Source of the DNA: Dysgonomonadaceae bacterium zrk40
Lineage (GTDB): Bacteria; Bacteroidota; Bacteroidia; Bacteroidales; Dysgonomonadaceae
DNA length: 64,000 nucleotides
NCBI GenBank assembly: GCA_016916535.1
Contig: CP070276.1
Coordinates: 124,001-188,000 of the forward strand
Reading direction: 5' to 3'
The number at the start of each line of letters is the position of its first letter. The first letter of the stretch is position 1. This document shows positions 1-8,946 of the stretch, piece after piece. The position numbers were made by a program, and so were the translations under genes. The notes under the pieces are model-generated. The model was not told where the DNA came from. It made no database searches and saw only the letters and a program-made list of their open reading frames with translations.

Positions 1-454
1 GTCCCCCCGAGGCTATTTTGAGCTCATCAGCGAGGGTGGAGACCCTTATGGGTCGGGGTGAGAGCTTCTCGGTAGTGTAGTTACCCAGGTAACGGTCGTC
101 GGAAAAGGAGGAGATTTCCTGTCCCGTTTCTAACTGATACCTCTTTTCACCTGTAATGCCATGGTAGGAGGGATAGGCTCCGGTAAAAAGTGTAGTGATG
201 GCCGAAGCTCTGTCGGGATTGGGGTAGTTGTATCGTATATTGCTATATACAAGACCATTGCTTATCAGCCTATTGAACCCTTTGTTGTCAAAGCTGTGGC
301 GGAACATCTCCAGATAGTCACCCCGCAATTGGTCCACAGTGATGGCAACCACCAGCTTGGGCACCTCTCCCGAACGGGTTTGTGCAGCGAGTGGTGCAAT
401 AGCAAAAAATGCAACCAACGAAGAAAGTATGCGAATCATATTGTTACCGCTCAT
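1..454 (-). CDS. Alkaline phosphatase superfamily protein, N-terminal part (runs off the left edge)
   Basis: Translating the minus strand from an ATG at 454 (in-frame alternative ATG at 439) gives an open frame to the window edge. It starts with a hydrophobic signal peptide ending near LAAQT, then KLVVAITVDQLRGDYLEMF, the usual opening of secreted type I phosphodiesterase / PafA-like alkaline phosphatases, where the Asp binds metal. DRASAITTLFTGAYPSYHG follows, where this superfamily carries its Ser/Thr nucleophile. Such enzymes hydrolyse phosphate mono- or diesters in the periplasm. The start lies 10 bp after the stop of the DUF4105 gene on the same strand, so the two are probably co-transcribed. 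Only about 150 residues are visible, so substrate class cannot be decided. Confidence 0.8.
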   Translation of the reverse strand, partial: MSGNNMIRILSSLVAFFAIAPLAAQTRSGEVPKLVVAITVDQLRGDYLEMFRHSFDNKGFNRLISNGLVYSNIRYNYPNPDRASAITTLFTGAYPSYHGITGEKRYQLETGQEISSFSDDRYLGNYTTEKLSPRPIRVSTLADELKIASGG

Positions 455-464
455 CAGAATAATA

Positions 465-1751
465 TTATTGCCCCCATGCTGCCTTCATCTCCCGGCTGGA
501 TGTGAAACGTCTGCTTTTCAGTTTCAGCCTCCTGACCACAAAGAGGTTTGTCGCCGAACGAATCCAGAGACTCATGGAAAAGGGTATGGTTGCCACCGGT
601 AGTTGTTGTGGTATAAACCACCAACAGAGCAAGAACAGCGTTAAGAGTACAAAGTTAATAAAATGATAGACATAAACACCCCTTCGGGCTGATTTCACCC
701 AAAAGAAAAGAGCGGCCAGCAGCGCAACAGGATGCAGCCACACAAGGTTCCAGTTTGGGTTCGTAGCGGGATGTGAAGAGAAGTACATCAGGAAAAAGAT
801 GATCACTCCTCCCAACCCGGCAACACCGAAGAGAAGGGTATCATAGATCCTGGAAAAGCGACTCCCGCGCATCTTGAAAACTTGCATCAGTGAGATTATC
901 AGCGTAAAGAGCAATAATAAGAGTGCCGTCACAAGCGGCGTAAAAAGGCTCTGCTTCGCGACACCGTTGCGCACATGGTCCTGTGTGATGATCACCTCAG
1001 AATGAGCTACCAGTGGTATTGTGAGTGAATCGTTCTTTCTGATGGTTGCTTCTTCAAAGGAATCCATCAGATAGGAAGGAATGAACATCTTTTCCCGCAC
1101 GCCAATGGTACTGTCCGATTCCGTACCTATCAGAAGATCAACGCCAAAACTATACCATGGATAGTGTACCAGCGATTCATGTACCAGATCACGATAAGAC
1201 TGTGGTTTCCTGGTCGGGGGATAGTGAACCACTCCCTCCATATATTTCTCAACCATGTCGCGTGGACGGGTTGCACAGTTATCGTAAAAGTAATTGTAGC
1301 GATATCCTCTGTTCTCAGGGAGAGCATTCTCATAAAGGGCGTTGTAGAGCAGCTGTTTCTCCTGCTGTGAGAGGTTCAGTTGTTGTTCCACCACCTGTTG
1401 TCCCTTTGCGTTGTATTCATAGAGGAAATCAGCAAAAGAGGTTATCCCAAGGATATAATCGGTTCTACCCCTCACGAAATTATAGATGAATCCCGGTTGT
1501 GAGGAATCGAAAAAGCCATAGTTGAAAACTGCATCTATCCCGGTAGAGTCATCCTGTACCCTGATAGCAGTATGACCGAACAGGGCATAGAGGGCCCCGT
1601 TCCAGGGAGAGGCGGTAAGCAGGCTAACCGATGCACTGTCATTCAACTGCACCTGTGCATTCAGCGACTGGCTCATCAGTAGCAGGCAAACTGAAAAGAG
1701 TGGTATGAAGATTCTATTTCGGGTAAAAAGTGTTGTAACTGCTTGTTTCAT
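465..1751 (-). CDS. DUF4105 (Lnb N-terminal-like) periplasmic/membrane protein
   Basis: This 428-residue protein starts at MKQAVTTLF; the upstream extension to 1832 would run through the terminator and promoter at 1787-1828 and is rejected. A signal peptide ends at SLNAQ. Residues about 30-260 match DUF4105, the domain at the N terminus of lacto-N-biosidase-like proteins: SPWNGALYALFGHTAIRV, NYGFFD, FVRGRTDYILG and a conserved YDNCATRPRD with one Cys. The C-terminal third holds several hydrophobic helices (FTPLVTALLLLLFTLIISL and later ones), giving a membrane-anchored protein with an external N domain. The function is unknown; the conserved His and Cys suggest a hydrolase or peptidase-like fold, which is inference. 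It lies downstream of L31 and upstream of the phosphatase-like gene. Confidence 0.8.
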   Translation of the reverse strand: MKQAVTTLFTRNRIFIPLFSVCLLLMSQSLNAQVQLNDSASVSLLTASPWNGALYALFGHTAIRVQDDSTGIDAVFNYGFFDSSQPGFIYNFVRGRTDYILGITSFADFLYEYNAKGQQVVEQQLNLSQQEKQLLYNALYENALPENRGYRYNYFYDNCATRPRDMVEKYMEGVVHYPPTRKPQSYRDLVHESLVHYPWYSFGVDLLIGTESDSTIGVREKMFIPSYLMDSFEEATIRKNDSLTIPLVAHSEVIITQDHVRNGVAKQSLFTPLVTALLLLLFTLIISLMQVFKMRGSRFSRIYDTLLFGVAGLGGVIIFFLMYFSSHPATNPNWNLVWLHPVALLAALFFWVKSARRGVYVYHFINFVLLTLFLLCWWFIPQQLPVATIPFSMSLWIRSATNLFVVRRLKLKSRRFTSSREMKAAWGQ

Positions 1752-1786
1752 CTTTCTCTGTTTGTTCTTTTCAACAATCACAGTTG

Positions 1787-1817
1787 CAAAAATAGGCAAA
1801 AAAAACGGCGGTCTCAA
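1787..1817 (-). promoter_or_regulatory. Bacteroidetes-type promoter for the DUF4105 gene
   Basis: On the minus strand TATTTTTG (1794-1787) fits the -7 consensus TAnnTTTG, and a TTG lies 20 bp upstream (1817-1815). The -33 triplet falls in the loop of the L31 terminator hairpin, so promoter and terminator overlap. The predicted transcript starts shortly before the ATG at 1751. Confidence 0.5.
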
Positions 1818-1828
1818 CAGATCGCCGT
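1798..1828 (-). terminator. Rho-independent terminator of the L31 gene
   Basis: The minus strand has CGGCG...CGCCG (one internal mismatch, loop TGTTGA) followed by eight T residues (1805-1798). It starts about 27 bp after the L31 stop codon. Confidence 0.75.
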
Positions 1829-1854
1829 GCAAATTCCGTTCCCAGAATCTATTT

Positions 1855-2112
1855 TTACTTCTTCTTGTTACGGTTTCCGTAACGGTTCATGAACTTGTCG
1901 ACACGTCCTGCTGTATCAACCAGTTTCTGCTTACCGGTGTAGAACGGATGCGATGCGCTGGTGATTTCAAGTTTCACCAACGGATAGGTAACGCCATCTA
2001 TTTCAATAGTTTCCTTTGCGTTGATGGTTGAACGAGAGATGAAGATCTCTTCGTTTGACATATCCTTGAAAACTACCGGACGGTAATTGTTAGGGTGAAT
2101 TTCTTTTTTCAT
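1855..2112 (-). CDS. rpmE2: 50S ribosomal protein L31 type B
   Basis: This 85-residue protein begins [19 protein letters not shown], the characteristic start of the zinc-independent type B form of L31, and lacks the CxxC pairs of type [26 protein letters not shown] is the conserved C-terminal block, split here by residue limits only. It is a component of the large ribosomal subunit near the central protuberance. The start at 2112 is chosen over an upstream start at 2154 because that extension overlaps a -7 box TATCTTTG at 2159-2152. Its own terminator follows. In other bacteria the type B form replaces the zinc form during zinc limitation; whether a type A paralogue exists elsewhere cannot be seen. 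Confidence 0.95.
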   Translation of the reverse strand: MKKEIHPNNYRPVVFKDMSNEEIFISRSTINAKETIEIDGVTYPLVKLEITSASHPFYTGKQKLVDTAGRVDKFMNRYGNRNKKK

Positions 2113-2278
2113 TATATCCTCTGTTTTATGTGATTCTCTTTTTTCGGATGGCAAAGATAGTACAATCTTCCAAAATAAAAAAATAAATGCTGCTCTTTTT
2201 TACCTTGATTGTCAGCACCTCTATTTCGTTGGGGTAGTAGTGGAAGCTACTATGTATCTCTATGCACAATTGCCTCTT

Positions 2279-4513
2279 CTACTCAATATCCTTTGGTCCG
2301 TTGGAGTGAACAAAGAGAATGTTGCCAAGTTCACCATATCCTTCAAAGAGATCGGTGTTGCCATTCCTGAAGTTATTCTCATTGAAACCAATCATGGTGA
2401 GTGCCGCATCCCGGGAGTGCTGGTTGATTACCTCTTTCACAGAAAGATTCTCCTGCCGGATGATCACCTCCACGTTATTGGGTGTGATGGGCAATCGCCC
2501 TGTTTCCACCAGTTCCCTCATCTGCTTTCTCACCTTTGGAGCATCCTCCTCCGTACAGATGTTAAAGAGCTTGATGTTTGCCCTCTTCCAGTCGGGATGG
2601 CCCAGGATAATGAAGCCAAGCAGGATCATCAGGTTGCTGTTCTCGGTATCAAAGCTTCTCACCCAAATGTGGATGCCATTGCGACAAATCAGCGGTTTTC
2701 TGCTGGAAGCCAGGATGCAGACGTCGAAACCACCGGCAGTCACCATCCGGATGTTATCGATGATATCGTGTATCTCATCCGGCTCACTCTTGGAAAATTC
2801 AAAGATCACCATGTTATTCTCCATCCCCGAGATACCCGGTATCTGTATCGACTGTGCGAAAGCGGAAGTGGTAGAGGGTGAGATGATGGTGTCGATGTAA
2901 ACATGGCTGGATGTATCCAATCTGCTGAGCAGCCGTTGCAGTTCCTCTTCGGCACGAAGGTTGGTTTCCCTCGAGAAATAACCGTCGATAAGGTGGAGGT
3001 AGGTGCCGAAGCCATACTTGTATGAGATCCAGTCCAGCAGCTTCAGTGCGTTGTTGCGCCGGAAGGTGTGGCGGGAGATGCAGATCGCGCTGGGTCTCCA
3101 TTCCTCCTTGATGGTTGCCCTCCCACCCTTCTTCTGAAGATAGATCTGCAGGTTTCGGTTCATCTGGAAGAGGGTGTTGGCAAAAAGGGCGGCAAAGCCA
3201 CGCCGGTTGCTGTGGTAGTTGTCCAGGTAGAGGTACAGCAGGATCATGGTGGTAAAGGCAATCAGTGTGTAAAGGAGGCTGATCTGAAACATCACCCATA
3301 CCGCAGCAATAAAACCGAGCAGTGAGATGTACCATCTGGAGCGGAAAGAGGGTCGATAGGATGGTGATGAGCCGAAGTGGTTCAGGAAGGAGATGAGGCA
3401 GAGCGTACCATAGGTGACCAGAAAAAACATGGTGATGATCTGCGCCACAACGTCAACTCCACCAATGGTCACAAAAACCAGTGCGATGATGCAGGTGATC
3501 ACCGAAGCATTCACCGGCTCATGATCCCTGCCACGCATCTTGCTGACCCACCGGTTCGCTGATCGTATCGGGAGGGAGTTGTCCAAGGCAATCGCCTGAA
3601 GGGTACGTGGTCCCACCATCACCGATCCCAGTGCCGAGGAAAAGGTTGATGCAGCCAGTCCCAGTGGTACGATGATGCTGCCGAAAAGGGCAATGTCTCC
3701 CATGATCAGTTGGTTGGCCGACAGCTGGTCACTGGAGGCTGAAATTGATAGCTTCCAGGCGATGAAAAAATAGATTACAAAGCTGGTGAGGGTGCCTGCA
3801 ATGGTGCCGAAGGGGATTGACTTGCTCGGTTTCTTCAGATCTCCTGACAACCCCACGCCGGCGGTCATCCCGGTGAAGGCAGGGAAGATGATGGCAAAGA
3901 TGAGAAAGAGCTGGTCGCTGTTCTTCAGCATGGCGTTGGAGGCAAAGTAACCCACCTGATCACCCGGAACAGGCTTGCCGAGAAAAAAGAGAATCACCAC
4001 CAGGATGAGCAGCCCCACCACCACGTAAAGTGCTTTCAATCCCATGTTGGCACCTTTGCTGATCACCAGTGCCGAGAGTAGCAGCATCACCGGTATGCTC
4101 ACCACCTGTCGTGGCAGATCCATGCCATGCTGCAGGGACATATACTGGAAGAAGAAATCGAAAGCCTCAGTGAAGGCGATCACGTAAAAGGCGACGCTGA
4201 TGGTCTGAGAGAGGTAGAGCATGATGCCGAGCGTCCCGCCGATGTTGAGTCCGAAGGAGCGGGAGATGAGAAAATATTCGCCTCCACCCTCCACCCGTTT
4301 GTTGGTGGCCAGCTCGGAGATAGCCAGTGCCGTGGGGATGGTTACCATGTTACCCACGATAATCAGGATGAAAACACCCCACAATCCCACGGTACCCACC
4401 GCATATCCGAAGCGTAGAAAAAGGATGGCACCGAAAAGAGTAGCGATGGCAGTGAAATAGACCGCCGGGGTGCCGAATTTCTTCGCAGGTTCACTCGTAA
4501 CTGAATTTCTCAT
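2279..4513 (-). CDS. SLC12-like cation/chloride cotransporter or amino acid permease (APC superfamily)
   Basis: This 744-residue membrane protein has about 12 hydrophobic helices in residues 18-430 and a soluble domain of about 300 residues. The first helix FGTPAVYFTAIATLFGAILF and the GGGEYFLISRSFGLNIGG segment fit the APC fold and resemble the eukaryotic Na-K-Cl/K-Cl cotransporter family (SLC12), including a long cytosolic C-terminal region (ASSRKPLICRNGIHIW, FNICTEEDAPKVRKQ) with the alternating pattern of the SLC12 tail. It probably moves ions or amino acids across the inner membrane; the substrate is not deducible. It stands alone, divergent from cinA. A TATCTTTG box lies only 5 bp before the ATG, which would make the transcript nearly leaderless if used. 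Confidence 0.8.
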   Translation of the reverse strand: MRNSVTSEPAKKFGTPAVYFTAIATLFGAILFLRFGYAVGTVGLWGVFILIIVGNMVTIPTALAISELATNKRVEGGGEYFLISRSFGLNIGGTLGIMLYLSQTISVAFYVIAFTEAFDFFFQYMSLQHGMDLPRQVVSIPVMLLLSALVISKGANMGLKALYVVVGLLILVVILFFLGKPVPGDQVGYFASNAMLKNSDQLFLIFAIIFPAFTGMTAGVGLSGDLKKPSKSIPFGTIAGTLTSFVIYFFIAWKLSISASSDQLSANQLIMGDIALFGSIIVPLGLAASTFSSALGSVMVGPRTLQAIALDNSLPIRSANRWVSKMRGRDHEPVNASVITCIIALVFVTIGGVDVVAQIITMFFLVTYGTLCLISFLNHFGSSPSYRPSFRSRWYISLLGFIAAVWVMFQISLLYTLIAFTTMILLYLYLDNYHSNRRGFAALFANTLFQMNRNLQIYLQKKGGRATIKEEWRPSAICISRHTFRRNNALKLLDWISYKYGFGTYLHLIDGYFSRETNLRAEEELQRLLSRLDTSSHVYIDTIISPSTTSAFAQSIQIPGISGMENNMVIFEFSKSEPDEIHDIIDNIRMVTAGGFDVCILASSRKPLICRNGIHIWVRSFDTENSNLMILLGFIILGHPDWKRANIKLFNICTEEDAPKVRKQMRELVETGRLPITPNNVEVIIRQENLSVKEVINQHSRDAALTMIGFNENNFRNGNTDLFEGYGELGNILFVHSNGPKDIE

Positions 4514-4617
4514 GATTCAAAGATATCTTTTTTTGCAATAAAAAACCGATTGATAGCAAAAAAAATGATTATGTAAATGATTATCCCTTAATTTGCACTT
4601 CATTTAAAGAAAGTGAG

Positions 4618-5859
4618 ATGAAGATTGAAATTATCACCATTGGTGATGAACTGCTGATAGGGCAAATCACCGACACCAACTCAGCGTGGATGGCGAAGGA
4701 GCTGACGGCAGAAGGATTCACGGTAGGTGCCATCACCACAGTGGGCGATGCAGCTGACGACCTTCTCAAGGCACTCAACATTGCCTTTTCACGAGCCGAT
4801 ATCCTGCTGCTTACCGGCGGTGTGGGCCCAACCCGCGACGACCGTACCAAGGAGACCCTCTGCAACTATTTCGGTTGCGGGCTCATTCTTAACAATGAAG
4901 TGTTGCAACATATTGAAAACTTGTTCCTTCGCCGCAAAGCCACTCTCAACCCGCTGACACGCGACCAGGCGTTGGTGCCTGAACTGGCAACGGTGATTCC
5001 CAACAGCGTGGGTACCGCACCACTGCTCTGGTTCCGAAAGGGAGAACAGCTGCTGATATCGATGCCGGGGGTGCCTTCGGAGATGCGTACAGCCATGCGG
5101 GAGGAGATCATTCCCCGTTTAAAGAAACAATTTCAGGTGAACAGCTACCTGCGTCGTGACTACCTGGTGGCAGGCTTTACCGAGTCGGCACTGGCTTCCC
5201 ATCTGGCTTTGTTTGAAGATCAGCTCCCGGCGCCTTTTTCACTTGCCTACCTACCCTCCTACGGCGGTATCAGGCTGCGCCTCTCAGCATGGGGTAAGGA
5301 GCATGCTTCAGCAATGGATCAGCAGGGCAGTAAACTTCTCGGGCTGCTCGGCAACAGCTGCATCACAGAAGGCAACAGAAAAGCAGAGGAGCTGCTTGGT
5401 GAGTTGCTCAGAGAGAAACAGCTTACCATTGCCACCGCGGAGAGCTGTACCGGTGGGTACGTAGCTCATCTGATCACCTCTCTTCCGGGGGCCTCCTCGT
5501 GGTACATGGGGAGTGTGATCGTATACAACAACAGCATTAAGGAGAAGTTACTGCTGGTAAAACAAGAGACACTGGCAAAGCATGGTGCGGTAAGTCACGA
5601 GGTAGCGGAGCAGATGGTAAGAGGAGTGGCAGCGGCAACAGGAACCAACTGCGCCATCGCAGTCACCGGCATCATGGGCCCCGAGGGTGGCACAAAGGAA
5701 AAGCCGGTGGGCACCGTGTGGATTGCCACCCTTTGCAGACAACAAATAATTACACACGAATACAGGGTAGGCAGCAGTCGTGCGCAAAACATTGAGCGCA
5801 CGGCAGGGATTGCCATCTTACAGCTACTGGGAATGGTGCAGGAAGATTCTCTTAGTTGA
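4618..5859 (+). CDS. cinA: CinA: nicotinamide-nucleotide amidohydrolase with MoaB/MogA-like N domain
   Basis: This 413-residue protein has both CinA parts. Residues 1-170 form the molybdopterin-binding-like domain (ITIGDELLIGQITDTNSAWM, LLTGGVGPTRDDRTKE), linked in the family to ADP-ribose pyrophosphatase activity. Residues about 255-405 form the amidase domain that deamidates NMN in pyridine nucleotide recycling (TAESCTGGYVAHLITS, AVTGIMGPEGGTKEKP). Length is normal for the two-domain family. The start ATG follows an AT-rich leader with no strong SD. It is convergent with serS and the 3' ends overlap by 8 bp, so the two stop codons lie inside each other's coding sequence. The enzyme is cytosolic. 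Confidence 0.95.
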   Translation: MKIEIITIGDELLIGQITDTNSAWMAKELTAEGFTVGAITTVGDAADDLLKALNIAFSRADILLLTGGVGPTRDDRTKETLCNYFGCGLILNNEVLQHIENLFLRRKATLNPLTRDQALVPELATVIPNSVGTAPLLWFRKGEQLLISMPGVPSEMRTAMREEIIPRLKKQFQVNSYLRRDYLVAGFTESALASHLALFEDQLPAPFSLAYLPSYGGIRLRLSAWGKEHASAMDQQGSKLLGLLGNSCITEGNRKAEELLGELLREKQLTIATAESCTGGYVAHLITSLPGASSWYMGSVIVYNNSIKEKLLLVKQETLAKHGAVSHEVAEQMVRGVAAATGTNCAIAVTGIMGPEGGTKEKPVGTVWIATLCRQQIITHEYRVGSSRAQNIERTAGIAILQLLGMVQEDSLS

Positions 5860-7123
5860 TTAGATCAAATCCGCAGTAAGGCACCAGCACCTCGGGGATG
5901 CGGATACCGTCGGCTGTCTGGTTGTTCTCCAACAAGGCAGCCATGATGCGGGGAAGGGCCAGGGCGCTACCGTTCAATGTGTGGCAGAGCTGTGTCTTGC
6001 GGTCCGCATCACGATAACGGCACTTGAGCCGGTTGGCTTGGTAGCTCTCGAAGTTGGAGACAGAACTCACCTCCAGCCAGCGTTGCTGTGCTGCAGAGTA
6101 TACCTCGAAATCGAAGGTGAGAGCCGAGGTGAAGCTCATGTCGCCACCACAAAGACGCAAGATGCGCCAGGGCAACCCCAGTCTCTCCACGAGTGTCTGT
6201 ACGTATGCCACCATCTCATCGAGCCGCGCATAGGAGTTCTCAGGTTTGTCAATACATACGATCTCCACCTTGTCGAACTGGTGCAGTCGATTCAACCCCC
6301 TCACATCTTTTCCATAGGAGCCAGCTTCACGGCGGAAGCATGCAGAATAGGCGGTATTTTTGACCGGGAGTTGTTTTTCATCGAGGATCACATCCCGATA
6401 GAGGTTCGTTACGGGCACCTCCGCTGTGGGAATCAGATAGAGGTCGTCGAGCCCCACGTGATACATCTGCCCCTCCTTGTCGGGTAGCTGGCCCGTACCA
6501 AAGCCGGAATCACTATTCACCACGTAAGGGGGTTGTACCTCCAGGTAACCCGCATCGCGGGCACTGTCGAGGAAGAAGTTGATCAGGGAGCGTTGCAACC
6601 GGGCTCCCTTACCCTTATAGACAGGGAAGCCGGCACCGGCAATCTTCACACCCAGTTCAAAATCAATCAGGTCATATTTCTTTGCCAGTTCCCAGTGAGG
6701 CAGTGCACCTTCGGGCAGGTGAGGCATCGCTCCCCCACTCTGTTCCATTAGATTGTCGTCCGCTCCTTTGCCTTCCGGTACGGTGATATGAGGCAGGTTG
6801 GGTATGGTAACCAGCAGGCTTTCAATCTTCTCCTGTGCCGCGCGAAGGGTCTCTTCGAGCTCTTTGGACGATTCCTTCAATCGGTTCACCTCTGCACGTG
6901 CTTCGTTGGCCTCCTCTTTCCGGCCCTCCTTCATCAAGGCACCTATGGAGCGTGAAAGGGTGTTGACTTCATTCAACACTGCATCGAGTGAGGTCTGCGT
7001 ACTGCGTCTCAAATCATCCTGTGCGATGATTTCATCAATTACCGCATTGCCATCGAAATTTTTACGTGCGAGGCGATCCAGCACCTCATCCCTGTTTTCT
7101 CTGATTACCTTGAGTGTGAGCAT
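5852..7123 (-). CDS. serS: Serine--tRNA ligase
   Basis: This 423-residue class II synthetase charges tRNA-Ser with serine and also supplies Ser-tRNA-Sec in organisms that have it. The N-terminal long coiled-coil arm that grips the tRNA variable loop is visible at residues about 30-100 (Glu/Arg/Leu-rich). The catalytic domain shows the TAEVPVTNLYRDVIL serine pocket region, motif 2 FRREAGSYGKDVRGLNRLHQ and motif 3 NGSALALPRIMAALLEN. A TATCTTTG -7 box lies at 7159-7152, 29 bp before the ATG. Its last 8 bp overlap the end of cinA on the other strand. Confidence 0.97.
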   Translation of the reverse strand: MLTLKVIRENRDEVLDRLARKNFDGNAVIDEIIAQDDLRRSTQTSLDAVLNEVNTLSRSIGALMKEGRKEEANEARAEVNRLKESSKELEETLRAAQEKIESLLVTIPNLPHITVPEGKGADDNLMEQSGGAMPHLPEGALPHWELAKKYDLIDFELGVKIAGAGFPVYKGKGARLQRSLINFFLDSARDAGYLEVQPPYVVNSDSGFGTGQLPDKEGQMYHVGLDDLYLIPTAEVPVTNLYRDVILDEKQLPVKNTAYSACFRREAGSYGKDVRGLNRLHQFDKVEIVCIDKPENSYARLDEMVAYVQTLVERLGLPWRILRLCGGDMSFTSALTFDFEVYSAAQQRWLEVSSVSNFESYQANRLKCRYRDADRKTQLCHTLNGSALALPRIMAALLENNQTADGIRIPEVLVPYCGFDLIN

Positions 7124-7220
7124 AACAAATGGTTCAACTGTTTTCAGGATGCAAAGATATAAAAAATAGGTGCATTGAAACAGCCGGACCGGAAATTATC
7201 TGCCAAACGATGTAGTGGGA

Positions 7221-7358
7221 TCAGAACAACTGAAAATGGAGTGTCTCACGCAATTCTTTCTCTTTTTGTTTCTTCTGTCTGTAATAGCGTGAGATATAAT
7301 AGGCAAAACCGGCGAAGGTGCCCAACAGGACAATGTCTTTGATTGTATTGGTTTTCAT
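7221..7358 (-). CDS. Small single-pass membrane protein, 45 residues
   Basis: The minus strand has an ATG at 7358 and a TGA at 7223-7221. The product begins MKTNTIKDIVLLGTFAGFAY, has one predicted hydrophobic segment (IVLLGTFAGFAYYI, residues about 9-22), and then a strongly basic tail rich in Lys/Arg/Gln (SRYYRQKKQKEKELRE). This is the layout of a small inner-membrane protein with the tail in the cytosol. It fills the serS-tilS gap on the same strand, starting 122 bp after tilS ends. No family is recognised. A real gene is likely because of the TM/basic pattern, but the frame is short. Confidence 0.55.
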   Translation of the reverse strand: MKTNTIKDIVLLGTFAGFAYYISRYYRQKKQKEKELRETLHFQLF

Positions 7359-7480
7359 CTGTATCTTTTATTGTTTTGAGTTAATAACAACGAATCTGCA
7401 ATAAGAGTTCTATTTGTAAGACGGATTAACCGCAAAAACGTTGCATTCCAGGCCAAAATCTTTTCAACATCTTGCATTTT

Positions 7481-8800
7481 TCAAACGTTTTCGGGACATA
7501 GCTTAATCTGCAAACCCCTTTTCGTCTTTTCGGTGACCCGAAAACGGTTGTCGGGCCGCTCCCCCACAACCCAGACCAGATCTTCACCCGACAGCAGTAC
7601 CCACACCTCTTCTTTGTCGCGCAGGTTCATCTTGCGATCTGTAAAAAAGTCACTTAGCTTCTTTCTTCCCTTCATCCCAAAGGGTATGAACCAGTCGCCC
7701 GCCTGCCAACGCCGCAAAAGCAACGGAAAGCATAACAGATCACGGTCAACCGTAAGAGTTGATTTATTTTTTTCAATCGCCACCGGCATCTCCAAAGAGC
7801 GGATCTCCATCCTCAATGGCTTTGTCAATGATGTTGTATCCTCTTCAATTGTATAAATACAGGTATTATCAGTTTCAGGAAGCGGCGTTACCAGAAAGGC
7901 TTCCCGGTCTTTGATCACTCGGTAACGGTCTCCCAGAAACTGTTTGCCCGGAGTAGCATTGAGACTTTCAGCAATGTCCCCGATCACCGAAGAGTTGAAT
8001 CCAAGCGGCGTGAGGATCTCGTAGAGGAGGGAGCTTGGAGAGGGGTTCCTTTTCAACGCATCGATGTTGATTTCTTCCCCTTGAAAGAGTGACGCCGTCT
8101 GTTCGTTGATCGCGGAGGTGTAAACCTTCTCTGCCTCCGTCAGATGTTGCGAGGTGCGGTGGATGGCCTCCTTCACTGAGGGGTTGAGCTGCTCCAGCAG
8201 GGGGATTACCCGTAACCTGATGGCGTTGCGCAAAAAACGGTCATCGTTGTTGCTGCTGTCAAAGATTGCGGGAATGCCCCGTTCATCCAGGTACTGTTCA
8301 ATCTCACTGCGCGTGACGCAGAGCAGAGGCCGTATCAGCCGCCCGTTCTTTGGACTGATGCCGGTAAGTCCCCTGATGCCGGTTCCACGTATCAGGTTGA
8401 GCAAGAGGGTCTCTACCGAGTCATCCTTGTGGTGTGCCACTGCAATCGCTTCGGCATTCTCCTGTTGTCGGATCACCTCAAACCAGTCGTACCGCAGTTC
8501 CCGTGCAGCCATCTCAATGGAGATCTTCCTGTCGGCGGCATATTGATGCGTATCAAAATCGACAGATCGATAAGGCACATCGATATCCTTGCACCAACGT
8601 CGCACAAAATCGGCATCCCGTTGCGATTCATCTCCCCGCAAATGAAAGTTGCAGTGTGCCGCCACACAATGATATCCCAGCAATGTGAGCAGGTCGAGCA
8701 ATGCCATTGAGTCAGCACCGCCGCTCAGCCCCACGATGACCCTGCAACCCTTTGTGAGTAGCTCATTTTTCTCAATGTATCTCTGTACGGTTTCCAACAT
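7481..8800 (-). CDS. tilS: tRNA(Ile)-lysidine synthetase
   Basis: This 439-residue enzyme uses ATP to attach lysine to C34 of the CAU-anticodon tRNA-Ile so that it reads AUA codons. The PP-loop ATP-binding signature SGGADSMALLDLL lies at residues about 25-37; AAHCNFHLRGDESQRDADF and VAHHKDDSVETLLLNLIRG are the conserved N-terminal domain blocks. The C-terminal region (LLLRRWQAGDWFIPFGMKGR, KKLSDFFTDRKM) is the TilS C-terminal domain that recognises the tRNA acceptor. Length fits the long TilS form. It is divergent from pheS; a -7 box TACATTTG lies at 8829-8822. Confidence 0.95.
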   Translation of the reverse strand: MLETVQRYIEKNELLTKGCRVIVGLSGGADSMALLDLLTLLGYHCVAAHCNFHLRGDESQRDADFVRRWCKDIDVPYRSVDFDTHQYAADRKISIEMAARELRYDWFEVIRQQENAEAIAVAHHKDDSVETLLLNLIRGTGIRGLTGISPKNGRLIRPLLCVTRSEIEQYLDERGIPAIFDSSNNDDRFLRNAIRLRVIPLLEQLNPSVKEAIHRTSQHLTEAEKVYTSAINEQTASLFQGEEINIDALKRNPSPSSLLYEILTPLGFNSSVIGDIAESLNATPGKQFLGDRYRVIKDREAFLVTPLPETDNTCIYTIEEDTTSLTKPLRMEIRSLEMPVAIEKNKSTLTVDRDLLCFPLLLRRWQAGDWFIPFGMKGRKKLSDFFTDRKMNLRDKEEVWVLLSGEDLVWVVGERPDNRFRVTEKTKRGLQIKLCPENV

Positions 8801-8946
8801 GACAATTCTTCTCTTTCATGACAAATGTACAAATTTACCGGCTGCATTCCATCCTCTCACAACAAATCTTTCCCTGAAATATGGGACAAATAGCGGGAAA
8901 AAATGTAATTTTGTGCTGTTTACAGAATCATAAGTGAAGATACAAT

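Noticed and set aside
4513-4525. TATCTTTG five bases before the SLC12-like start, suggesting a leaderless mRNA
   Set aside because: No -33 box at the right distance; in AT-rich DNA one such box is likely by chance.
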